DNA of 64,000 bases, from positions 62,001 to 126,000 of the forward strand of contig CM035306.1 of NCBI GenBank assembly GCA_002900995.3, written 5' to 3'. Source of the stretch: Ganoderma boninense. Lineage: Eukaryota; Basidiomycota; Agaricomycetes; Polyporales; Polyporaceae. How positions within the stretch are numbered: the first letter of the stretch is position 1; each line of letters opens with the position of its first letter. The notes beneath the pieces were generated by a model. The model ran no database searches and was not told where the DNA came from. It worked only from the letters and a program-made list of their open reading frames with translations. Shown piece after piece: positions 35,819 through 47,689 of this stretch. The position numbers were made by a program, and so were the translations under genes.

Positions 35819-37709
35819 CTACGACGTCAAACCACCTCCTGGGACGACGAGGTTGACCTTGTTCTCAATTTGCAGCAGTTCGCAGAACGCGGCCGTCTGC
35901 GGGTTCGGATAATACGGTGCTGCGCCGAGGAGATCATCGGTCAGCCTCTCTTCCCTTCGTTGTTGTACCGGGAGACATGAGCGCGGAGACTTACGTTGGG
36001 CTTTGATATCCCGGCCCTCCGACCCTGGCCCCGGGGCGGTCATCACGAACTGCTGCACGTCGTCGACCTTGACTGTGCCCCCCTCTTTGCCCGAGAGGAC
36101 GTGTTCCTTGATCCATTCTATCTCTTGACGGACGGCTTCGCGCGCCTGATCTTCGTCGGGATACGAGGATTGTGCGCGGTTAAGCGTCATGTGTTGATTG
36201 AACGCACGCGTGATTGCTAACCATTCGGGGTCGAAGGTTAACAAGGGAATAGAACCTCCGGAGGCGGCAGACGCTGGGACGTCAACGTCGATGACCTGCA
36301 ACGATAGCATGAGTATTCCTGCGTTCGCAACGCTTCAGAGAACACAACAGAGGGCCCAGTAGAGGACATTCCACGAGTGTTGGCTAGGTAAGAAAGCCTA
36401 CCTCTAGGAACTGTCTCTTAGGCAGGCACTTGTCCAGGGCGAGAAACTTCGTCTCCGAGGGAGGCGACGAGGGCGGTGGCGGGGCGGCGACCTCTGTCTC
36501 CTCATCGTCAAGGACGATCTCATCCGCATTCCGCAATGCCGCGGGAGCGTCCTCCACGGCACCCGCATGCTCGTCCTCACCGTCGTCAATATTTATCTCG
36601 TCCGGGTTCGTTTCCTCCGCGCTCTTCGGTGCGTTACCCTGAGAGCTGCCAGGAGCACCATGAATCTGGGGCTGATGCACAACCGTAGCCTCGAAGCGAC
36701 AATGTAAGTGAGCCGAAAACCACCACTGGGGCCGGAGAGTGTGGAGGAGACCCATCATCGGGGGAGAGCCCAAGGCGCCCTTGTTGATGTCGTCGCGAAA
36801 GTACGGTTTTCGTCGAAGTAGACCGCGGAGGTCGCCATGGTGCTCGATACCCTGCGGCCAATCGTGCGAGAGGAACACTGTCGGCGAAGACAGCTAGAGA
36901 AGAGAGGACCCGCACGGTGGTCAATAGCACCTTCAACAGCCGGACAGGTAGCATGTAGTGGACGTACGAGGGACAGTCGGCGTATGTTGTATTCGCGGAT
37001 ATGGTATATGCTCCGCATAGAACCGTGGTTGTAGGGGATCCGCTCCCAGTGACCTGGGTGAAGCATTCCAACTGACGGACGAGATGCGCGGAGGAAGAGA
37101 ACACACCTTGTCTGTAGTCCTGCGGTTTGAATATTCCCGACGCGCCTGCTATGCGCACTCCGTTAACTTGAACGCACCCGGCATGGCCCAGGTAGTAGAT
37201 GTTGGGCGCGAGCCAGCCTCCATGGTACCTACACTTGGTGCTCCAGGCGCGCTGAAGACAAAAGTGAAGAGCGGAACTCACAGCTCCCAGAAGTAATTGG
37301 ATGCCTCATGGTTTCCGCCGATGACAAGCGTTAGGATAGGGGCCTTGGCGTCGCCTGTGTAGTATCTGTGGCCGGAGCGGAGGGATGATTCCGGGTCGAC
37401 TGAGTGCCAGTTTTCCAGGGACGAAGCAAAAGCGAGCGGACGCCCACCTACTTGGCGAATCCTCCCAGCTTTTTGTACTTGTCGGGAACGGCCATGCATT
37501 GTAGATCGCGGTGATTGCGGATGGCCTGGAAGTCGCCGCAGATGAGGAGGAGGTCGACCTTGTAGCCGTTTTGGAGCTCGAGGGCCGCGATGTGGGAGTA
37601 TATCGCGTCGAGCTCGCCGTGGCAGCATCCCTCTATAGCAATCTTGGGATACAACGGCCGCTTGGTGAACGGGAAGGGTGGATGTGAGGAGAGCAGGACG
37701 GACCTTCAT
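35819..37709 (-). CDS. DBR1: Lariat debranching enzyme DBR1 (intact, eight exons)
   Basis: Exons 37709-37704, 37642-37452, 37365-37282, 37228-37107, 37053-36968, 36893-36402, 36295-35995 and 35949-35819 join to 470 residues with every phase matching. Dbr1 hydrolyses the 2'-5' branch of excised intron lariats in the nucleus. The metallophosphoesterase signature is complete: C-C-H-G-E-L-D near the N-terminus, [60 protein letters not shown] and [12 protein letters not shown]. The acidic insert ([13 protein letters not shown]) and [17 protein letters not shown] precede the Dbr1 C-terminal domain. The start is set by a six-base first exon, ATGAAG, spliced to ATTGCTATAGAGGG to restore [11 protein letters not shown]. 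No lesion was found. Confidence 0.95.
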
Positions 37710-38366
37710 ACCGGACCGAGCTCGCTTGGATCTCGTCTCCGACCGCGACCGTGACTTGTGGGTATGTCTGAGAAGAGGCTGTGGTTGCGGGTTCCTTCGC
37801 TGATTGACAGAAACACGCAGCAAAGCGGAATTGGCGAGATTGAAGCAGGAACGAGATGGAGGAGCAAGGGCGAGGACGTGCCGCATCGCCGTCTGCTGCA
37901 GCCTCGGCGCTACACAACAAAAAGGAAAGGCACGGGCGCTTCTCGATTTCCGTACGTGCGGCGTGGTCTGGTGCACAGTGGTCAGTTACCCATGTTACTG
38001 ACTATCCAGCACCCCGTCGCAAATATCGGGCTCGAATGATAATATCGAACCCATTTTTTGTGAGTATGCAGCCTTAAGGATTCGAAGTAACAGTGGAGCC
38101 GCAATATCATAGCACCAGGTTAGATTCGGCGTACTAATGACTTCTGTTACGATTCCGAAGTGGACGCTAATAATTGGACCCTATAGTAGCCAGCGCAGTT
38201 GTGGGCCAGGGGGGATTGAATCATGGCGGTACGAACACCGACATCATCACACCGCTGCACATTCGAAACCACATTCGCGGTACGCAGCAACATTGCCGGG
38301 GAACGACTCGGATTCAGCACTAAGTAGGTACATCTGGCGACATCTCGCTGACCTTAATGAATTGCA

Positions 38367-39278
38367 TCATGTATGAAAGTCTTCGCCCACCGAGAAAATC
38401 ATCCCATGGTCCGACTGCATCAAGCCGGACTGACCAGACCAGCCTCCCAGTCGCGAGCAAAGTCCGCGCCGAATATCGACTCGATGTGGCTCCTCCTCCA
38501 CTCCTGGGTGCTTCAGAGACCCCATGTATTCAATGCACTGTCGACGAAAGACAACACAGCAGGGCACGTACTCGGGATTATCATCCGACCGCCAACGTGC
38601 CTCCCGGTACCGCATCACGTCCGCGGCGAGCCTCGAGCCCAGCAGCTCGTGCTCGGCGTGCCGGAGGGGCGCGTCGCGCTCCGCGAGCTCTCTGAGGGCC
38701 TCCGGCAGGAGCCCGTGTATCCCTTATCGCCGCGCGACGTTCAGCCGGAACACGGGGTCCTCGTGGCGGTCGATGTGCGTTATGGCGACGGCGCGGATGT
38801 CGGGGAACGCCCATTTCTCTGCGAGCTTGAGCACGTTCTCCCAGGACGTCGGCGTCGCACCGACGACCCCGCCCACTCTGGGGGAGTATACGTCTTGTAG
38901 TGAGAATGCGACGATAGGATGAATGACGCTGCTAGGAATGCTCACTGATAAGGCACCGCCTCGAGGACGCGGTAGAAGTCCCTGAACTCCTCCGCGGTGA
39001 CGCTCGGAAGATGTTGCGGAGAGTGGGGTTCGTAATGTGCTGTGCTGCTTCGCATTGTGCCTGTGGTATTCATGTACAGCAGGCCGTGGAAGAACTGCGA
39101 AGGGGCTAGGAGATGCGCGGGGACGCGAAACAAAACCCCGTCCACCTGCCCGAGACGATCGCGGTCAGTGGTTCCGTAAGCTTACGACTAGTTTGCGGAG
39201 CAGAAAACGTACCTCGAGGGTGTGTAGAGTGTAGAAAAACTCATTGTCGGCGGTGGGGTCGGATTCGCTTCCAAGCAT
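38367..39278 (-). pseudogene. BTB-family gene D with one premature stop
   Basis: Exons 39278-39213 (MLGSESDPTADNEFFYTLHT...), 39145-38946 (VDGVLFRVPAHLLAPSQFFH, later VTAEEFRDFYRVLEAVPY) and 38877 onward (TPTSWENVLKLAEKWAFPD, VFRLNVARR) share the intron positions of genes E, F and G. At 38726-38724 the frame meets TAA where other members have an aromatic residue. The same frame continues open for over 100 codons (GIHGLLPEALRELAERDAPL, ADVMRYREARWRSD) to 38367. A single nonsense change, a sequencing error, or a natural short isoform would all fit. The BTB core is intact, so a truncated dimerisation-only protein is possible. Confidence 0.75.
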
Positions 39279-39761
39279 CGCGGCGAAGCTATCGATGGAG
39301 GTTGCGCACTGCAGTTAGGCGAGACGAGGAGACTTGTTTTGAAAGTGTGCTTCACCTACCGCAGCAACGATTGATTGGCTCCGAGAACGACAGCACTCAC
39401 CTTCCGAAGGCTCCAACTTTTAGAGGGCTCGTAACTAATCGAGGAAAGCAGATACTTCAAGTTATGGCGATAACACGCAACCTTCTCGACTCAGCCTGAA
39501 ATCGTTATCAGCACCAGAAGCCATGACTATTCTCAGGATTGAAGCGCGGTCAGAGTCCGGAAATCCGAACTCCATCGTAAAGGTGGAGAAGAGATACAAG
39601 CGTTGGTGCCCGACATTAACCAAGCCGAGACGTCCAAGTAGAAGTTGGAGAAGCGCCGAAGAAGCGCAAGCGGCGCTCTTTCCTCCGCACCGTCCGGCGC
39701 CTACACACTACCTCCTCCTCCGCCTCCAAAATTTGAAGCCTTGCCGATCTCTTGCTAGACG

Positions 39762-41322
39762 ATGCTGCGGATAGTGTAAGTGTGTTCAAATACATGAACT
39801 TACATTTCACGAATCCAATATTTCACAGGAAACCCAAAAATGCGCGCTCGAAGCGTGCTCTCCAAGCCCGCGAAGCAAAGGAGGTCGAGGATCCCCGAGT
39901 CGCTATCTTCGTCAAGGGCACGCACGCAGGAGAAAAGGTCTCCGCTGTCATGAAGGAGCTGGTACGTTCTAACGCATGTGCCTTGTCACTTGCATTTTGA
40001 CCGTCAGACAACCCCTGCGCGCGCATATAGATGGCTCTCAAACGCCCCAACGCGATATCGTTCTCGAAGAAAAACGCGATCCACCCGTTCGAGGACGCAT
40101 CCTCGCTCGAGTTCTGGGCGAAGAAGAACGACGCGAGCTTGTTCGTCTTCGGGCAGACTACCAAAAAGCGGCCGGACGGGCTCACCTTCGTCCGCATGTT
40201 CGACTACCGGGTGCTGGACATGTGCGAGGTCGGCGTAGAGGGGTGGAAGAGCATGGTGGAGTTCAAGGTGAGTCTCATCCCTCTCACTTCGCTCACGTCG
40301 CACTGGGTGCTGGGTTTGGGCACAAAGATGAGAGCGAGTAGAGGCTGTTCAAGCAGGCTGTCAACGCGCCGCTGTCCTCCGTTCCTTGTGCATTTGGGCG
40401 AGGGTCTGTGGCACAAGTGCGGCAGATGAACACCATGTTGTGTCTCATGGGCTTGTGAGCGCATCGCGAAGAATGATGCAGGATGCATTGAGACGACGTG
40501 ATGACTGTCATGTCCTATCGACAGACGGCTTCGGGAGCTCGGTGCGGGCATACTCATCGTCAGATGGGCTTGTGCGATAGGCGAATCGCTCGTGACATAC
40601 GTTCACGCATGCTTCCTCATCCTGACACCACAATCACAGACACCGAAGGCGAGACGCCAGGGGCACAGCCACTGCTTCACTTCGCGTCGGAGCTATTGAC
40701 ACGCACCCCCGTCTTCGTCCAGCTCAGTCGATGCTGATGGACTTTTTCAACGGCGAAGTGATCGGACTCGATATACCTCGCCGGCCTGGAGGCACGTCCA
40801 TCAGCGTCTCGGCTCGGACGGACGCCTGCAAGCATCGCTGAACGCGGCGACGTCGACACTGCAGGCGTCCTCATGACCGCCGAGACCTGACCTCGCTTCC
40901 GACCGTCCACATCCGGTCGTACACGGTTCGAATGCTGGCTTCGGAGGACACGGTGCCCGCGGTGGAGCTCACACCGATGGGGCCGTCTCTGGACTTCGGC
41001 TGCGACGGCACACGACTGCGGACCCGGAGATGATGAAGCAGGCTTTGAGGAGACGCGAAGCTGCGAAGCAGAGGTGGAGAAGGGGCTGGGGAAGAGTGCG
41101 GAAGAAATGGAGGTGGATCGAGATGGGGGACTCCGTGGGCGAATCCATGTCGGGAAGCAGGACCTGGGGAAAGCTGCAGACGCGGAAGATGAAGGGGTTT
41201 GAAGGCTGGGCGGGACGGGGACGTGGAGATGCGGGACGAAGGAAGACTGGGGATGGGTTTGGGGTCGGGGAGGGAGAGAGGACGAAGGCCCGGGATCGAG
41301 GAAGAAACGGAGGGTGGCGTAG
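39762..41322 (+). CDS. RPF2: Ribosome biogenesis factor RPF2 (Brix domain), exon 4 indel-ridden
   Basis: Exons 39762-39775, 39829-39961, 40031-40267 and 40640-41322. Rpf2 acts with Rrs1 to bring the 5S RNP into the nucleolar pre-60S particle. Exons 1-3 give MLRIVKPKNARSKRALQARE, VAIFVKGTHAGEKVSAVMKE, ALKRPNAISFSKKNAIHPFE and FGQTTKKRPDGLTFVRMFDY, a full match to the Brix N-half. Exon 4 holds LLHFASELLTRTPVFVQL, SMLMDFFNGEVI, TVHIRSYTVRMLAS, VELTPMGPSLDF, LRRHTTADPEMMKQA, GLRGRIHVGKQDLGK, KLQTRKMKG and the basic end KKRRVA*, but in alternating frames, with single-base gaps or insertions between nearly every block. Codons within blocks are conserved. For an essential gene this suggests sequence error. 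The 372-base third intron is unusually long for this genome. Confidence 0.85.
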
Positions 41323-41898
41323 AGAGATGTGGACGGACCGTTGTAGTACTTAACTGCGCTGGGCAGTTGTGGTTGCAGCAAGGCGGGTTTATTTCCAGTG
41401 ACGGGCTTGCCAAAAGTTGAAGGGGGACACACTGATGATGGGGGTAGGAGTCTGTTAGGCGGTGCACAACGGGAACAAAAAGCCGGGATGATGACGGGGG
41501 AAGGTTGGCGGGATGTGCTTACATAATGAGAGAGGCCGAGGCGCGGGAGGGACGGGGGCAGGACGGTGTGCTCGACGACCACTCGCCGTCTCGAGCTCAG
41601 AGCCTCTCCCGCCAGCCGGCAGTCGTTCCCATCCTCGCGCCGCATCCGACACGTCTTTTTCTCGCCCCAGGCATCGGATCCTCTGACGAGAGGTTTCCTT
41701 CCACGCTCGTTTTTCCTTCTCCTCCCTCGTCTTTCCACACCTTGTCTCCCGCCCCTCAAGTACGTCGCCTGTTGTCAATCTCCTTCTCAATCTCACCTTT
41801 CTCTTGTCCCTCTCCAGTCCTCCCCCCTCTCACCCTCCACAACCTCCGAGTACGTTCTCTCTTTCCTGCCAATTTGACTTACAACTTATGTCTCGTAG

Positions 41899-43746
41899 CA
41901 ACCGCTACCTCCACCTCCGATTCCACCACCACCACCACTACTTCCGATACAAGCACTTCACCCACCTTACCTCTACCTCCACTCCACCACCTCCACCACC
42001 TCCGACACTTCCAACTCCACACTTCGCGATTCTACCTCCACCTCCACTCCACCTCTACCTCCTCACCTCTACCTCCTCCTCCACTGATACAAGCACGAGC
42101 ACAACATCCACTTACTTCCTCCTCCTCCACTCTACGGTCCCTTACTCCCCACCCAGTCCACTACCTCCGCCATCTCTCATCCACATCCTCCGACGGCTCT
42201 GTTGCCACCTCCACTACCGTCGTCGTCGTCGCTAACCGTATCCGCCAGCAGTACCGGCGACAACAGCAAATCTAGTACTCCCAAGGGGTAAGTTCCTCCC
42301 CTTCTTTTTCCATCTTCTCTCCCCCCACCTCTCTCTTTCCACTGCGCCCGGACTTAGCAGTCGATCCCCGTCGCCCGCACTGCATCCCTCATTTCAAATG
42401 ATCGTCCTACCTCATGTTCACTAAGCCCTTTCTCGACGCTTTACGTTCCAACTCTATCGCCCACCTCGTTACTGTTTCACTGATCATCTTCCGCCACCAC
42501 AAGGTTCTTCCAAAACACCGGCGCCGTCGCTGGCGTCTTCACCGTCGTCGGTCTTGTCGCACTCGTCATCTTCATCGCACTCGTCACCAATGCCGTCCGC
42601 CGTCGCCGCGCCAAGAAACTCGACCGCGAGATTGCCGAAGCTGCAGCCGAAGCAGCCGGCACCGCTCCTGCTTTCACCGACGACGACTACTATCCCGACG
42701 ATCGCCTCCCCAAGGGAGGTGCGTCAGGCGACGTCCGCTCGATGACGACCGGCTACTCCGACACCACTCACGGCACTTTCGCCCAGCCTCCGATGTCCCA
42801 CGGCGAAAGTTACAACATGGCCGAGCTCTCCCCGTACGAGTACGGCGCAGCAGCTGGTGCTGCCGGCATCGGTGCAATGGGCGTCAACAGAGCTCGCAGC
42901 ATGGGAAGCAACAACCAGTCGGCCCCCTACAACGCGTTCGCAACCCCCCAGCCCGCCATGCCCAGCCCCTATGACGATCCTGTAAGTGCGTACGGTCAAC
43001 AGCAGAACTACTACCGTCAGCGTGGCCCTGGTGCACCTCCGGAGATGGACCTTCTCGATGCGGCTGGCCTCGGTGCGGCTGGCGGTGCTGCTGCAGGCTA
43101 CGCCGCCGCGCATCAAGCCTACGGCCAACCTCAGCCCCAGAACGGTGGGAACCTCAACCGCAACCCGAGCCTCGGGCCGTCGAACGCGACCTCCCCGTCG
43201 GACTACAGCTCGTACGGCGCCCACCCCCAGATGCCGCAAGGCTACCAGCAGGACTACGCCGGGTACCAGCAGAGCCAGCCCGCGCAATACAACGCCTACC
43301 AACAGGGCTACGCGCCGCAGGCTGCGTACGCCGCGATCCCGCCCCAGCACCAGCACCAGGCGCAGCAGCAGAGCCCGGATACGAGCCCGAGCCCCGCACG
43401 GCCGCTCTCGTCGGTCTCGGCTGCGGACCCGTATGGGGGCTACGTCGACGAGCCCTCGGACTCCCGTGGCTCCCTGCCGGGGTACTCGAGCCCCCCACCA
43501 ACACAGGCAGGCGCGCACCCGCCGGAGAAGCTGTTGAGTGGGAACTTTGCGTCGCCGCCGGCGAGCTCGGAGGGCCACGAGCACGAGCACGAGGAGAACA
43601 GGATGAGCTACCAGGACGGGGACGACTATGGGTACGAGCCGCGGCGTGTTCTCAAGGTGCGCCGCTCCTTCGCTGCCTCGTGGAATATTAGTGTTTTGCT
43701 CACGCTGTCTTCTGCTGAACGCAACAAACAGGTCGCGAACGAGTAG
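41899..43746 (+). CDS. Single-pass membrane protein with Ser/Thr-rich ectodomain
   Basis: Exons about 41899-42287, 42504-43656 and 43732-43746. The first is Ser/Thr-rich (ATSTSDSTTTTTTSDTS, later SSSSLTVSASSTGDNSKSST) and would be heavily O-glycosylated; two or more indels shift its frame. Exon 2 opens FFQNTGAVAGVFTVVGLVAL and completes one membrane span, then a stop-transfer VRRRRAKKLDREIAEAAAEA. The cytoplasmic tail is rich in Gln, Tyr, Pro and Ala (QQDYAGYQQSQPAQYNAYQQ) and ends EPRRVLKVANE*. This layout resembles Wsc/Mid2-type wall sensors of fungi. That is analogy; no Wsc domain is present. An upstream signal-peptide exon was not identified with confidence. Confidence 0.7.
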
Positions 43747-44655
43747 AGCACCCGGCTTGTGTCAAGATCAAGTCCTCATCACCGTCGTGGATGATGGCCG
43801 TGCCTGTGCTTGCGAGGTAGCGTCGCATCATCCGTCCTGTCATTGACTCGTTACTCCCCTCTCTCACGTTCCAATCCATCCCCCCGTCACGTTCCTATTT
43901 ATGCCACTCCCCACCCGCGGAGCCCTCGACGTCGCCCCCCCCTCCCCCGTCTGTTGGGTTATGTTGGGCTATGTTCCGTCTCCCCCGTCTCCCGCGTTAC
44001 GCACCTACCCGCACGTTACCCGTCCGTTGCTCGCGCTCGCTGCTCGTCCTCGGCTCCGGATTCGGATTCGATCTCGGTGGACATTGATATCCCCGGCGCG
44101 TGCACCATCGCCGTCGCCGCCGTCCCAGCGCACTCGCTGCCGCTGTCCAATACCTTATTTCCTCCGTTATTACCGTAGTGGGGGCCCGGGGCCGCCAGCT
44201 CGTCGCGTGCCATACCCTGTTGTAGTGTCCTGCAGACTCCAGTTATGCCACTGCGCGCGCGCGCGCATGTGCGGGCGGCGCGGGCGTCCGAGGCTGGGAC
44301 TCTTGCTCTCTGCTCGTCTTCTCTCTCGCTGCTACGTACTACTCCGTTCCCACTTTTGATGACGAATGAATCCTTTTTTCCCCTCCCTCCTGGACTAGGA
44401 CTGTCTCGCTGGCTGTGTTGGGGTGTTGAGCGACGGGGCCTCGCTTGTGCTTGTATGTTTTCGGTCCTCGCCGGGGAATTGTTACGAGCAAAGGTGATCA
44501 GGGTGTATGTACAACAGAGTAGGACAGCATACTCGTTTGCTACAATTGTCATAAAAATACAAACTAAGTCCAGATGGATGCCGAACGGAACAACAGCATG
44601 CAATCGAAAGACACGACAGAAGAACTTCTTGTCCGAGGGGTAGCCAAGGAGCAAG
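43747..44655. other. Intergenic, convergent 3' regions
   Basis: Lies between the convergent membrane-protein gene and BTB gene E. It has a GC dinucleotide run near 44256-44268. No gene seen. Confidence 0.5.
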
Positions 44656-45756
44656 TCACAAGCATGGCCGGGATCGGTGCGCAGGCCCCGGGGGAGGGGG
44701 CCGCGGTTGAGTCAGAGCCATCGCGCGAGCCGCGATGGTCTCCTCGCCCTTCCTGTAGTCTTTCGCGAACTCGGCGCCGAAGACCTCCTTGACAAGTCTC
44801 CGGTGTTGCTCTGGGTCTGGGTCGACCGCAGCCGCGCTGCGGGGGACGGACGCCTTCAGTCAGCAAGGAATCCACTGCCCCAGTCGTACCACAGGCATTC
44901 GAAACGCAGCAAGTAAGTTCGACGTGCAGATGAGACAGACGTACGACTCGGCCTCGCGCGGCTGCTTTGCGCACCGGGCGCGCCTGGCCCGCTCCCGGTA
45001 CTTGACGACCTTCGCGACGAGCTCGAGGGACGGTCCGGCACGCGCGAGGACCTCGTAGTCCGCGACCTCGAGCGTGGGGGCGTCGACGAGGCCCCGCAGC
45101 GCGTTGGGCAGGAACTCGGGCACGGCGTACGTGCGCGCGAGGACGAGCTTTGAGCGCGGGGGTCGTCCGATGGGTTGTAGTTGATCTTGCCGGATCGCGA
45201 ACGCGGCGCAGCGAAACTCGAACTTCCAGCAGCGTCGCGAGCTTGAGACGTTCGTCAGCGCCGTCGCGCCGCTGATTGCAGGTGACAGCGTGCAGGATAC
45301 AGGTGCGAGAAAGGACAAGGAAACAAGTTGACAGAGGCGCGTGATGGCAGGGATGATGGGGGCGCGAGAGCCTGGAGGCGGGACTGCCAACTGGGGCGGG
45401 AGGAGGACGGACCGTGTGTGCCGTACCTGGGGAAGGGGCCGGCCATGGGGCAGGATGCAGCGGAGGAGGTCGCGGAACTCGGCTGCGGTCGTGTCTTGGA
45501 GCTCGTGCGGGGGGTCCGCGTCGCTCCTGGGCTGGGTCAGGACGGTCTCGCGGAAGACCTGGGACTGCTGGAAGATGTAGAGGGGCACGCGGAACAGGAA
45601 GCCCTCGACCTGCCAGTGGCGGAGGTCGTGGAGCGTGAGTGCGCAGAGGATACTAGTAAGTTATACAGATGCAGTTCGGCGGCGGTGGCGTACCTGGAAC
45701 TCAGCCATGGGGAAGAAGACGGGGTCGGGCTGGAGAGCGGCGCTGGGAACAGCCAT
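44656..45756 (-). CDS. BTB/POZ-family protein E, exon 3 with many small indels
   Basis: Exons 45756-45694 (MAVPSAALQPDPVFFPMAEF), 45609-45427 (VEGFLFRVPLYIFQQSQVFR, TTAAEFRDLLRCILPHGRPL), about 45276-44950 and 44836-44656 (DPEQHRRLVKEVFGAEFAKD, TGA at 44656). The first two exons are clean BTB sequence with the family's intron positions. Exon 3 is the sister of gene A, but within about 120 bases has roughly eight extra or missing bases where A is intact. Its second half (YAVPEFLPNALRGLVDAP, SLELVAKVVKYRERARRARC) is clean. The splice phase between exons 2 and 3 is also off by one. A frame open for about 170 codons continues upstream of the ATG to 46.2 kb and beyond, so a longer N-terminus is possible. 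Confidence 0.65.
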
Positions 45757-45839
45757 GGCCGAGATCGATAGGCTGGATGACTGGTGAGGAAGAGCGTTGC
45801 GAAGCGTCGTATATACTTCACAGGCTGAGCCTGAGGTAG

Positions 45840-46300
45840 ACTCAGTTTGCATCTCGTGAGGAGAAGCCTCGGTGCTAGAGGGAAACTCAGCCAAAGATAG
45901 GAACCCAGCCTCAGACGACGGACAGTTAGAGTTGGCTGCGAGCGAGGCCAATCGCTCAGGTTGGTAATTGATGTGGGCGATAGAACAAGGTTTAATGGAA
46001 ACGAGGGGGACTGGCAGGCGTAGAGAGAAGCGGTGTCTCTTCAAGGACGCGACGCAGAGACCGAAGAAGTTCGAGGAGAAGCGGTTTGACCGACCGCAAC
46101 GACTTGGATGACTCGTTACGGCCTGCGAAATGTTCAAGCAAGTGTCAAGGCGACGAATGCAAGAAATGCGAATTGGAGGACCGTGCTGATCCAGCACCAA
46201 GTTGAGAAAGTCGTCCAGGGTGGTACTATCAACGTTGTGTGACTCGGAGGCAGAACATCGATTCGTGCATGCAAGTTGAAAGTCTCACGATCCGTGTGTA
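45840..46300 (-). CDS. Unrecognised open frame upstream of BTB gene E
   Basis: The minus strand reads SASESHNVDSTTLDDFLNLV, LDQHGPPIRISCIRRLDTCL and SRCGRSNRFSSNFFGLCVAS, and stays open into exon 1 of gene E in the same frame. No domain recognised. The composition is less Arg/Pro-skewed than random GC-rich frames here, so it may be real coding sequence: a separate gene or an N-terminal extension of E. Confidence 0.3.
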
Positions 46301-46837
46301 CTTACGCATTTGGATTGCCGTCGACCCGGAGGGAGTGTTACTTGACCCGTCTGTCCTCAGGTCATTCAAGTGACTATGCATCTATTCAACTTGAAGTCGG
46401 AAGCCACGAGGAAAGTGATGACTAGTATGACTTCCAAGCCTTGGTACCTAAGCCTCAAACGGCCCATTCCATTGACAACAAACAATGCAAAGAAATTGGA
46501 CGCACTGACGAATGTGCCCGGACGTTATCTTTGCGCATGTCGTGTGCGTCGTTGGTTGCGCTGCCGCGTAGATCTGCAAGCATCCACGGCGTTAACTGTC
46601 ACGGCGCGGAGTTCGTGGCAGAGGTGTTATCGGTCATACGTTGGCTAGATCAGCAGGAGAACAGATACGGCACCGGCATGGAGCAAGATACGGGCGTTCT
46701 GCAGTGGCTCCTACTGCATAGAGGATCAGCGGAGCGAAGGGTCTGAAAAGAGCTTGACGAGGCGCGGCGGTGAACGAACCTTTGATGAGTGACACTGCAC
46801 CAAGGACTTACTGGGCCGAAATACTAATCACAGCTCA

Positions 46838-47536
46838 CTAAGCGTCCAAAACATCGTATACTAGACCCACCGACCTGTCAGATACGGACATCGACGGATG
46901 CGAGCACAACAACTTGAAGGCGTGTAAAGCGGTCTCTTCCGGGTGCACGGACAGAGCCCGGAGAGGATTGATGGCGCGACTGCACTCCTGAAGGCCAGGT
47001 GCTGGACCAGTGGGGAGGGTATGGCGTAGAGTAGATGGAGAGGCGGCGGTGCACGCATGACGGGAGGGCCGGTACATGTCGGACAGATCCACGGACAAGG
47101 AGAGGACGCGGGCTGCGCCGAAGGAGGCGCAAAAGGCGGCGAAAACGACGACCTTGAACGAGATAGCCAAGTCGGAATTGAGCAAAGTCTGGGGCTCGGA
47201 GTCGGGGCAGAGATCTGAGCCTCCCGGTCGCGAAACTGTCGTAACCGAGATGTGACTGACGTGGACTGGGGCAACTTGAGTCAAGACTGCGAGCAACGCA
47301 TTGCGAAGCCCGGTCCGCCAGCAGCCGCCAACGCGCGTCTGAATTGGCCATACTGCTGGGGCCTCGAGTCGGACTCCCTCACCTCCTCTTGCAATCGCGG
47401 ACAGATGCACCTCCGTCTCACAACCATCCCTGCTTCCACCTGTTATCCAGACTTCTGCACGGTACTCCAGCGTCAATGAAGCGACCTTGCCAGTACCCGG
47501 GTCCTCCGACTCCACCGCGAGCAGCGGCTGGTCCAT
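46838..47536 (-). CDS. Unrecognised 232-residue ORF H
   Basis: Begins MDQPLLAVESEDPGTGKVAS and includes SFKVVVFAAFCASFGAARVL and RVLSLSVDLSDMYRPSRHAC, ending VGLVYDVLDA*. The open frame extends upstream of the ATG (PPELFRAKVEPQLVSN). I do not recognise the family. Residue use (balanced Val, Leu, Ser, Asp) looks coding. It lies just downstream of the CE16 gene on the same strand. Only a small piece of it has a counterpart next to the CE16 pseudogene at 13.4 kb. Confidence 0.4.
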   Translation of the reverse strand: MDQPLLAVESEDPGTGKVASLTLEYRAEVWITGGSRDGCETEVHLSAIARGGEGVRLEAPAVWPIQTRVGGCWRTGLRNALLAVLTQVAPVHVSHISVTTVSRPGGSDLCPDSEPQTLLNSDLAISFKVVVFAAFCASFGAARVLSLSVDLSDMYRPSRHACTAASPSTLRHTLPTGPAPGLQECSRAINPLRALSVHPEETALHAFKLLCSHPSMSVSDRSVGLVYDVLDA

Positions 47537-47689
47537 ATTCGAAACGAGCTGGGGCTCAACTTTGGCTCTAAAGAGTTCAGGCGGATAATGGTGACCGTTT
47601 TACCCAGAGAGACCGTGCACGGAACCTCCGTCATCAAGCCTGTACATGGTGAGTATCCCCAAGTTCGCTCCAACCCACGACGCCGACCC

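Noticed and set aside
39823..40303. Long minus-strand ORFs over RPF2
   Set aside because: Antisense shadows of the well-supported RPF2 exons 2-3.
44256..44268. CG dinucleotide run as a regulatory Z-DNA site
   Set aside because: Short, in a 3' intergenic region, and common at this GC content; nothing else supports a role.
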